Assembly: GCF_000516515.1 (NCBI RefSeq)
Contig: NZ_KI911784.1
Coordinates: 2,326,881-2,390,880 of the forward strand
DNA: 64,000 nt
Source: Chloroflexus sp. Y-396-1
Lineage (GTDB): Bacteria > Chloroflexota > Chloroflexia > Chloroflexales > Chloroflexaceae
Reading direction: 5' to 3'
The notes beneath the pieces are model-generated. The model did no database searches and was not told the DNA's origin. It saw only the letters and a program-made list of their open reading frames with translations. Below are positions 34,225 to 41,013 of this stretch, piece by piece. How positions within the stretch are numbered: the first letter of the stretch is position 1; every line of letters starts with the position of its first letter. The position numbers and the translations under genes were made by a program.

Positions 34225-35427
34225 ATGCACAGGTGGAAACGGACGTTCGGTTGGTGGGTCGTACTGGCGCTCTTTGCCACACTGCTGGCCGCTTGTGGTG
34301 GCGCCGGAGGTGGTGGTGGTGCAAGTAGCGAGCCGATCAAAGTTGGCGCAATCTTTGACTTGACCGGTGCAACGGCTGACGTTGGGACCCCTTATTCCCG
34401 TGGACAGATTGCCTTTATCGAATGGAAGAATGAACAGGGAGGTATCAAGGGACGACGTCTTCAGTTGATCAGTGAAGACTATGCGTATCAGGTGCCACGT
34501 GCTGAGGAATTATATACAAAATTCGTTACGCAAGATAAGGTGTTAGTCTTCTCGGGCTGGGGTACCGGCGATACCGAAGCTTTACGCCCCAAGATTACCG
34601 AGGACAAAATCCCATTTATCTCAGCGTCGTATTCGGCAACGCTCGCCAATCCGGCCGAGACACCCTACAATTTCCTGGTTGCCCCAACCTATTCCGATCA
34701 GTTGATTATCGCAATGAAGTGGGCCATTGACGACTGGAAAGCAAAGGGCAACAGTGGTCTGCCGAAGTTCGCATATCTGATCAACGACAGCCCCTTCGGT
34801 CGATCACCACTGGCTGATGGTACTGCCTTCGCGACTTCTCAAGGCATCGACACTCCTCTTGAAGTTCCTTCGCCACGTGGCGCAACCGATCTTACGCCAC
34901 AATTGACCCAGATTCGCGATTACGGCGCTAACTACATCTTCTTACAGAATGTCTCTAGCCCGGCAGCATTGGCGATTAAGAATGCGAAGAGTCTGGGATA
35001 CGACGTACAATTTGTCTGCCTCAACTGGTGCGCCAACGAGATTCTGATCAAGCAGGCGGGGGCAGATGCCGAGGGCGTGGTGGGGGTTGTCCCCTTTGAC
35101 CACCAGGCTGAAGGCGCGAAAGTGGCGCTCGAATATGCCCGTCAGAAGAATATTGACTACGGCGGCGCCGATAGCACCTTCGTGCAGGGTTGGACCGCCC
35201 TGTCAATCCTGATTGCCGGCATTGAGAAAGTAGTGAACGATGGCAAAGAGCTGACTGGCGAAAATATCAAGAATGCGCTGGAGACAATGGGTGAAATTGA
35301 CACTAAAGGGGTAACGTTACCGGTCAAGTTCAGCCCAACCGATCACGCAGGGGTGAAGTCAACGCGCATATTCCGCGTTGAGAATGGCAAGTGGGTCGCG
35401 ATTACCGATTTCATTAGCGCACGATAA
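34225..35427 (+). CDS. HAAT-family ABC transporter substrate-binding lipoprotein
   Basis: The 400-residue LivK-like protein captures the substrate outside the membrane. The ATG at 34225 follows AAGGAGG by six bases. The lipobox is LLAACGG (Cys about residue 24), followed by a Gly-rich linker and PIKVGAIFDLTGATADVGTPY. The Leu/Ile/Val-binding fold is seen in GGIKGRRLQLISEDY and FVTQDKVLVFSGWGTGDTEAL. In many relatives with ligase neighbours the ligand is an aromatic or fatty acid rather than an amino acid; this cannot be decided here. A strong stem-loop follows the stop. Confidence 0.9.
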   Translation: MHRWKRTFGWWVVLALFATLLAACGGAGGGGGASSEPIKVGAIFDLTGATADVGTPYSRGQIAFIEWKNEQGGIKGRRLQLISEDYAYQVPRAEELYTKFVTQDKVLVFSGWGTGDTEALRPKITEDKIPFISASYSATLANPAETPYNFLVAPTYSDQLIIAMKWAIDDWKAKGNSGLPKFAYLINDSPFGRSPLADGTAFATSQGIDTPLEVPSPRGATDLTPQLTQIRDYGANYIFLQNVSSPAALAIKNAKSLGYDVQFVCLNWCANEILIKQAGADAEGVVGVVPFDHQAEGAKVALEYARQKNIDYGGADSTFVQGWTALSILIAGIEKVVNDGKELTGENIKNALETMGEIDTKGVTLPVKFSPTDHAGVKSTRIFRVENGKWVAITDFISAR

Positions 35428-35438
35428 GTGATCGGTCA

Positions 35439-35468
35439 CCGGCGTGTCGTTGCTAAGCGACACGCCGG
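35439..35468 (+). other. stem-loop after the binding-protein gene
   Basis: CCGGCGTGTCG and CGACACGCCGG form a perfect 11-bp stem with an 8-base loop, 11 bases after the stop codon. No T-run follows, and the operon continues with livF 38 bases later. It likely protects the 3' end of the binding-protein mRNA or partly ends transcription, so that binding protein is made in excess. Confidence 0.7.
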
Positions 35469-35506
35469 AACTTATTCTACAGACAATAATGTAATGCTCT
35501 CTGCCT

Positions 35507-36298
35507 ATGCTTGTACTCAACAACATTGAAGTGATTTACAACGATGTCGTGCTGGTTCTTAAGGGTTTATCGCTTGAGGTGCCGGAAGGTCGCATCGTTG
35601 CATTACTCGGCTCGAACGGTGCCGGTAAAAGTACAACTCTGAAAGCCATTTCGGGCTTGCTCAAGCCGGAAAACGGTGAAGTGACCGACGGTGAAATCTT
35701 GTTTCAAGGCCAGCCTATTCATAAAAAAGATGCCGCTGAGATTGTCCGCATGGGTATTTTTCAGGTGATGGAAGGTCGGCGGGTCTTCGAGCATTTAACA
35801 GTTGAAGAGAATCTGCGAGCTGGCGCCTATACGCAATCAGCGCGCCGGTTTGGAGAAGATCTGGCCCTGGTTTACGACTATTTTCCTCGCTTGAAGGAAC
35901 GACGCAATCAGGTAGCCGGGTTTCTCAGCGGTGGTGAACAGCAAATGTTGGCGATTGGGCGGGCACTGATGGCGCATCCAAAATTGATCATGCTCGATGA
36001 ACCATCGCTTGGGCTGGCACCGTTGTTAGTCGCCGAGATATTTGAGATTATCCGGCGCATCAATCGCGAACAAGGGACAACCATTTTGCTGGTTGAACAG
36101 AATGCACGTCTGGCCCTTGAAGCAGCGCACCATGCGTACATTATGGAAAATGGACGGATTGTGCTCGACGGATCACCTGCTGATTTGAAAGATAATGCTG
36201 ACGTGCGCGAGTTTTACCTCGGTTTGAACGAAATTGGTAGCCGCAAGAGTTATCGTGAAGTCAAGCATTACAAGCGGCGAAAGCGCTGGCTCTCTTGA
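35507..36298 (+). CDS. livF: branched-chain-type ABC transporter ATP-binding protein LivF
   Basis: The 263-residue second ATPase of the importer. Walker A is GSNGAGKST, the signature LSGGEQQMLAIGRAL, Walker B KLIMLDEPSLGLAP, and the switch region LLVEQNARLALEAAHHAYIMENGRI, here split across residues 195-220. These are LivF-type features. The C-terminus carries an extra basic tail of about 25 residues (KSYREVKHYKRRKRWLS) not usual in LivF. No good ribosome site is seen before the ATG. Confidence 0.9.
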   Translation: MLVLNNIEVIYNDVVLVLKGLSLEVPEGRIVALLGSNGAGKSTTLKAISGLLKPENGEVTDGEILFQGQPIHKKDAAEIVRMGIFQVMEGRRVFEHLTVEENLRAGAYTQSARRFGEDLALVYDYFPRLKERRNQVAGFLSGGEQQMLAIGRALMAHPKLIMLDEPSLGLAPLLVAEIFEIIRRINREQGTTILLVEQNARLALEAAHHAYIMENGRIVLDGSPADLKDNADVREFYLGLNEIGSRKSYREVKHYKRRKRWLS

Positions 36299-36369
36299 GA
36301 AAAACGCATACACCACTTCGTTAACGCTTATCACCAGCACATCGCCAGCTAAGAGGCAGCGAGGACAGT

Positions 36370-37590
36370 ATGGATATTCAGGCATTTTACGCTGGTTTTG
36401 ATCGGCGAGTACGGGAGATTGTTGCCTTCGGTTACGAACATTCACCGGCGTTTCGTCGCCGAATGGAAGCCGCTGGTCTGACGCCTGCTGATATTCAGAC
36501 CACTGCCGATCTCAGCCGACTGCCGGTTTTGCGTAAAGAACAGTTGGTCGAATTACAGCGACAAGGTCCCCAACTCGGTGGTATGCTCACCGTACCTCTC
36601 TCGCGTCTCCGACGTATCTTTCAGTCGCCAGGGCCGATCTACGACCCCGAATCTGATGAACCAGACCCCTGGCGTTGGGCGCCGGCATTTCGAGCAGCCG
36701 GTTTTGGTCCCGATGATCTTGTGATCAACTGCTTTGGGTACCATCTCACACCCGCCGGGGTGATGTTTGAAGAAGGAGCACGTGCGGTTGGCTGTGCCGT
36801 GATCCCTGCCGGAGTCGGTAACCAGGCTCAGCAAATTGAAGTGATCGCCCAACTCGGCGTCACGGCGTATGCCGGTCTGCCAAGCTACCTCAAAGCGCTC
36901 CTCGAACGGGCAGTTGAACTCGGCCACGATCCGCGATCCTGGCCGCTCAACAAGGCGTTTGTTGCAGCCGAACCATTACCACCTTCACTGCGTGCCCTGT
37001 TTGAAGAGCAGTATGGCATTCTAGTCTACGATGGCTACGGCACTGCCGAAACGGGGAATCTGGGCTATAACGGCCCTGAACGTCAGGGCTGGCATCTGCC
37101 CGAAGATGCGTTAGTGCAGATTTGTGACCTTAACACCGGTGAACCAGTACCACCTGGCCAGACCGGTGAAGTAGTTGTCACGCTCTTCCGGCGCGATTAC
37201 ATCCTCATCCGCTTTGCAGTCGGTGATCTCTCGGCGTTGATGGACACCTCTACACCAACGGTTATCCCAACTCCGCGCCTGGTAGGGTGGCTCGGTCGCA
37301 GTGGTGAAAGTGTTAAGGTACGTGGTCTGTTCGTGCATCCCCGTCATATTGCCGAGACAATGCGCCGGTTAGAGGGCGTCCAGGCTTATCAAGCGGTTGT
37401 CATTCGAGAAAACCACCGCGATGAGCTGATCTGTCGGATCGTGCCGACGGCTGATGCCGATCCTGATCGGCTCCGCGACGCTGCGGCTCAGAGTTTACAT
37501 GAAGTGCTCAAACTTCACTGCAAGGTCGAACTGGTCACCGAACTCCCTGCCGACGCCAAGCCATTCGTCGATTTGCGAACCTGGGAATAG
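36370..37590 (+). CDS. phenylacetate-CoA ligase-like (PaaK family) enzyme
   Basis: A 406-residue AMP-forming ligase of the PaaK family, shorter than true PaaK (about 430-440). Visible are the N-terminal helix region (HSPAFRRRMEAAGLTPADIQ), LRKEQLVELQ, ARAVGCAVIPAGVGNQAQQ, YGTAETGNLGYN (A5-like) and the C-terminal GRSGESVKVRGLFVHPRHIAE (A8-like). The Ser/Thr-rich P-loop that PaaK has near residue 95 is replaced by FQSPGPIYDPESDEP, so the adenylation loop is atypical. The ATG follows GAGG. It ends the transporter operon and, like the acyl ligase at 30263, may activate the imported acid. Confidence 0.85.
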   Translation: MDIQAFYAGFDRRVREIVAFGYEHSPAFRRRMEAAGLTPADIQTTADLSRLPVLRKEQLVELQRQGPQLGGMLTVPLSRLRRIFQSPGPIYDPESDEPDPWRWAPAFRAAGFGPDDLVINCFGYHLTPAGVMFEEGARAVGCAVIPAGVGNQAQQIEVIAQLGVTAYAGLPSYLKALLERAVELGHDPRSWPLNKAFVAAEPLPPSLRALFEEQYGILVYDGYGTAETGNLGYNGPERQGWHLPEDALVQICDLNTGEPVPPGQTGEVVVTLFRRDYILIRFAVGDLSALMDTSTPTVIPTPRLVGWLGRSGESVKVRGLFVHPRHIAETMRRLEGVQAYQAVVIRENHRDELICRIVPTADADPDRLRDAAAQSLHEVLKLHCKVELVTELPADAKPFVDLRTWE

Positions 37591-37770
37591 AGCAGGCGTG
37601 GTAAAGGAAATGTACCGGGCGCGTTGCTGCTTACCGTTACCTTGAAGATATGGGTAGTGTACTCTGCAAGCAGCAGCACGTGACCGAGAAACGTTGAAAC
37701 CCGTTGGGTCGTATGTGCGCGATACCAGCGCGTCTTTTCAAACTAACCGTGAGTTGCTGATGATGCACTC

Positions 37771-37809
37771 AGAGCCTGATCGACAGCTCAAACGGTTGAA
37801 TCAGGCTCT
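37771..37809. repeat. stem-loop made of dispersed-element ends
   Basis: AGAGCCTGAT (37771-37780) faces ATCAGGCTCT (37800-37809) around 19 bases. The arms equal the terminal inverted repeats of the 290-320 bp element found at 12441 and 23495. It may be a minimal derivative of that element and could end transcription of the convergent genes on both sides. The rest of the 37591-37866 gap holds nothing I recognise. Confidence 0.6.
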
Positions 37810-37866
37810 TACCAATCACTTCTATCCCATCATTCATTGCTGGGCAGGGAACATTCAGACAAGCTC

Positions 37867-38448
37867 TTACCCATCTGTAGTTATTTCGCCTCCCTGATAC
37901 AGGCATGCGAGAATGTCAATCCGCGAACGGTTGATCTCGACCCAATCACCACTCGTTAATCGCTCGCGTCCGATTAGACTGACGATCCGGGGGGCGCTCA
38001 GGGTTGTGCGCAGGCCAATCGTCGCCGCTTCGCCCACGTTGATCACTAACTCGGTATACAGCGTTTCAAACGGAAGCTGTGCGTGTTGTACCTCCCACGT
38101 TAACACCTCTGCGATCTGACCGTAAATGACAGGATCGCTCAGCGGCTGGTCTGGCAGGCTTCCTGGTGATGGCACAAAACCGGCGCGAAATGGCGGCGTT
38201 TGTAACCGGATAGTGCTGAGGGCGCAGAGGAGACGCATTGTTGTGATACGACCGACGAGCGTTGGGTCAACCCGATGATGGCGATCAACCAACCAGAGGC
38301 GAGCGCCAGGAGGTGTGTCTGGGCCGGCGTTCAAGGGAGTCACGATAATGTTTGGTAAGTAACGCCGCCCGTCCTCGTGGAGTTCGCCCGGAATAAATTG
38401 CTCGTAACGGCAGCGGAGATGGAGCCGATCCGATGCGCTAAACTTCAT
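37867..38448 (-). CDS. protein of unknown function, 193 residues
   Basis: The ATG at 38446-38448 follows GGAGTGGAAC inside the upstream gene, which it overlaps by 11 bases. The protein is soluble and beta-rich, with segments such as YLPNIIVTPLNAGPDTPPGA, ARLWLVDRHHRVDP and LTSGDWVEINRSRIDILAC. I do not recognise the family. The overlap with the PH-like membrane protein suggests that the two act together, for instance as a membrane platform and its partner. Confidence 0.7.
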   Translation of the reverse strand: MKFSASDRLHLRCRYEQFIPGELHEDGRRYLPNIIVTPLNAGPDTPPGARLWLVDRHHRVDPTLVGRITTMRLLCALSTIRLQTPPFRAGFVPSPGSLPDQPLSDPVIYGQIAEVLTWEVQHAQLPFETLYTELVINVGEAATIGLRTTLSAPRIVSLIGRERLTSGDWVEINRSRIDILACLYQGGEITTDG

Positions 38449-39019
38449 GTTCCACTCCGATTGATTGCTCCATCTTTCTCGTTGCCGAGGCCAGCCGTTG
38501 CTCGTTCAGGGCGTTAATAAAGTCACGCGGCCGATCAGGGCTGATGATGAGAACCGAGGCATCGTAGCGCGCAATCGCTACCAATCGGCGGCGGTTCGTA
38601 GCGAAGAGCATAACTTTGCCATACGGATCGAGCCGAAATGGTCCTTGATAGCCGAAGACGCCGGGGTTAAAAGCAAAGCGTAGTCCGAAACGGGGCATAT
38701 CGGCTAGCCCACTGGCTAGCGAAACGCCGCTGATATGATCAAAAGGGATACTCAGCGCTGGCGCCCAGCGGCGTTCAATCACGAGAGCATCGGGATCAAT
38801 GCGGTATGCCCGTGGCTGAAAGGCGTAGCTCAGCAAGAGGTAACATGCCAGCGCCGCTGCCAGTCCTAGCGGTATCTGCAAACCATTCCAGCGCAGGTTG
38901 GCGAGGTAGGCGAAGAATTGGGGGAGAACTAATAATCCCCCTAGATATGCTAAACCATACGTAACTTTGGCTGCGTAGTCATCTAGCGGTGCTGGCGTAA
39001 AGCGTTCAGGTGCAGACAT
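38438..39019 (-). CDS. membrane protein with bacterial PH-like domain
   Basis: A 193-residue protein. Residues about 20-65 form two membrane helices (LAYLGGLLVLPQFFAYL and IPLGLAAALACYLLLSY). The rest resembles a bacterial pleckstrin-homology domain: YRIDPDALVIERRWAPALSI, then FDHISGVSLASG, PYGKVMLFATNRRRLVAIA and a final helix SPDRPRDFINALNEQRL. Such domains often bind protein or lipid at the membrane. AAGGG lies before the ATG. It overlaps the next gene by 11 bases. Confidence 0.75.
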   Translation of the reverse strand: MSAPERFTPAPLDDYAAKVTYGLAYLGGLLVLPQFFAYLANLRWNGLQIPLGLAAALACYLLLSYAFQPRAYRIDPDALVIERRWAPALSIPFDHISGVSLASGLADMPRFGLRFAFNPGVFGYQGPFRLDPYGKVMLFATNRRRLVAIARYDASVLIISPDRPRDFINALNEQRLASATRKMEQSIGVEHEV

Positions 39020-39596
39020 TGGACAACCCTTTTCATCATTATCCGATATGTTTCACAAACGTTGTTGGTACCAGGTGAGCAGGAAATCAGTTTGTCTCTC
39101 TTTTCGCCATCTGGCCTATTTCGTCTGTCAATAATAATGAACCTCATTTATAGTCTCACGGCGATCTCTGAACCGCACAGTTTCTTTGGGAGCACTGGCC
39201 GCTGGCCTGCGACGTCTTGTAGTGGAACTCACGCCCGTCTCAGGAGCACGCCGAGAGGGCGGGTTTGGAACTTGCCGCTACTAATGTGGTGACGGGCATA
39301 TTCGACAAGACAGTACGCTTGTCTCATCGCAGATTACCGTTAGAACCAGAAGATGCTGATCTCCTCACGCACGATGATTCGGGTCGGGAAACCTACCCCT
39401 CTCTGCTCCATCACCATTACCAGGTTGAATGGCAGGTGACAGAGGTTTCTTCCATTATAACGTGATTGATCGCAGTAAAGAACTTTTACATATAAAACAT
39501 ATAATTGCATTTCATTTGATCCTGTTGCATAATGACGATTGAGCTGCCTCAATCTTTTTTATCCGGCCAGATCGCATAGTCAACAGGACATGGTTT
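39020..39596. other. 577-base gene-free stretch with a repeat
   Basis: Around 39190-39300 the sequence CACTGGCCGCTGGCCTGC, CCCGTCTCAGGAGCACGCC, AGGGCGGGTTTGG and AATGTGGTGA parallels the segments at 24330-24410 and 28625-28715. It is a third copy of that composite repeat. The A/T-rich part near 39460-39530 could hold a promoter for the hydrolase gene, but no clear pair of boxes is seen. Confidence 0.5.
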
Positions 39597-40457
39597 ATGG
39601 TATCTGGAACGCCGTTGCCTCTCTTACCGGTACCCCCTGTGTACACAACGTGGCGCGATCAGGCGATTGCTACCTATCGTGCTGGTTCCGGTCGCTCGGT
39701 TCTGCTCATTCACAGTATCAATGCTGCGGCTTCGGTCTTTGAGATGCGTGAGCCGTTTCAACGGTTGAGTGCACATTTTGCTGTGCACGCCATTGACCTG
39801 CTTGGTTACGGCAATTCTGCACGACCACCGTGGCGTTATCGCGCCGCTATGTACGTTGATCTGATCGAGGCGCTGCTCGAACAGATCGGCCAACCAACCG
39901 CACTGATTGCCAGTTCGTTGGGTGCAGCGTATGCGGTGATCGCAGCAACCCACCGACCGCATCTGGTCGACCGATTAGTGCTGATTTGTCCGACCGGGAT
40001 CGGACAGCTTGACCGGCCTCCCGGAATTGCCGCCTACACGACGTATCAAATCTTGCGTAGTCCATTCGGTCGCTTGCTGTACCGGCTGTTAACAACTCGG
40101 CCCAGTATCCGTCTCTTCCTGGCCTCACAGGCGTATGCCGATCCGGCCAGCATCACCGACGGGCGGTTGGACATGTTTTATCAAACCTGCCGTCGCCCTG
40201 GCGCTTACTATGCCCCGATCTGTTTCCTCAGCGGTCTGCTCAATTGCGATATTTCGACAGCCTTTGCGAGCTTGACTCAACCGACGCTGCTGGTTTGGGG
40301 TAGCGATGCCAGAACCAGTCCGCTGTCGCTGGCCTCTCATTTTGTGCGTGTCCGCGTCGCAACAAAGGTAGCAGTGATCGACCGGGCCAGTCTGCTGGTG
40401 CAGGACGAACAGCCGGAAGCCTTTATTGAAAAGGTTATGCCGTTTCTGAGCCACTGA
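39597..40457 (+). CDS. alpha/beta hydrolase with altered catalytic His
   Basis: A 286-residue alpha/beta-fold protein. It has the oxyanion region SVLLIHSINAAASVFE (usual HG is HS), DLLGYGNSARP, the nucleophile Ser107 in IASSLGAAY and an acid Asp in LLVWGSDARTSP. Relatives end with a His in an LLPH-x-EQPE segment; here it reads LLVQDEQPE, so Gln (about residue 269) takes its place. The enzyme may be inactive or use another base. The gene is monocistronic by spacing. AGGA lies eight bases before the ATG. Confidence 0.8.
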   Translation: MVSGTPLPLLPVPPVYTTWRDQAIATYRAGSGRSVLLIHSINAAASVFEMREPFQRLSAHFAVHAIDLLGYGNSARPPWRYRAAMYVDLIEALLEQIGQPTALIASSLGAAYAVIAATHRPHLVDRLVLICPTGIGQLDRPPGIAAYTTYQILRSPFGRLLYRLLTTRPSIRLFLASQAYADPASITDGRLDMFYQTCRRPGAYYAPICFLSGLLNCDISTAFASLTQPTLLVWGSDARTSPLSLASHFVRVRVATKVAVIDRASLLVQDEQPEAFIEKVMPFLSH

Positions 40458-40499
40458 TCATTCAGGGGTTTTCGGTGTTTTCAGTATTCGTGTTACTGA

Positions 40500-40686
40500 G
40501 TGCACCCTCCCCTTGCTTCTCTCACATTACGAGCGGAAGGGGGAGCCTGCGGTAGATTTGGCGTTCGTCCTGCATACCGCTCCCTCATGGGGAGTGGGAG
40601 TGAAAGAATATTGGCAACCTTCGGCGCAATGGTTGCACAGGCACGGTACGTGTCTGATGAGAAATCCGGGTTTTTGATCAGGCTCT
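40500..40686 (-). repeat. dispersed element, partial copy D (inverted)
   Basis: In reverse orientation it shows AGAGCCTGATCAAAAACCCG (ending at 40686), CACGTACCGTGCCTGTGCAA and a CT-rich block, matching copies A-C. The far terminal repeat is missing, so it is truncated. Confidence 0.7.
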
Positions 40687-40730
40687 GAGAACCCGCCTAG
40701 ACTGTTGTGAGGACGATGAGGCACTGCTAT

Positions 40731-40800
40731 GGGCGGGTTGAGAACCCGCCCCTACAATGCGCTGACGGGAACGATCGGCGAGAGAACAGGGATGGGGCTG
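40731..40800. repeat. GC palindrome repeat
   Basis: GGGCGGGTT-gag-AACCCGCCC (40731-40751) is followed by CTAC and GATCGGCGAGAGAACAGGGA. The core matches 9234-9255 and 43991-44011; the tail matches 5660-5695. The rest of the 40458-41013 gap shows no gene; the frame open upstream of the helicase start at 41014 lacks protein-like character. Confidence 0.55.
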
Positions 40801-41013
40801 CACAGGAAGCTACCGCTTCTGGGCATATTTCGCTTGCTTGGCCCCTCGTAGGCGAGTTGCGCAGCCACCCCAACCGTGGCGAGGAATGGGCAATTGAAAA
40901 GCCACGGCTACCACGCTGTTGGTAACGCAAGGATCCACAACTGCGTGGTACAATTGTCTCATGTTACGGGCAACTATGCCGATCACCTGCCGCCATCTGG
41001 TCTGCAAAACTGT

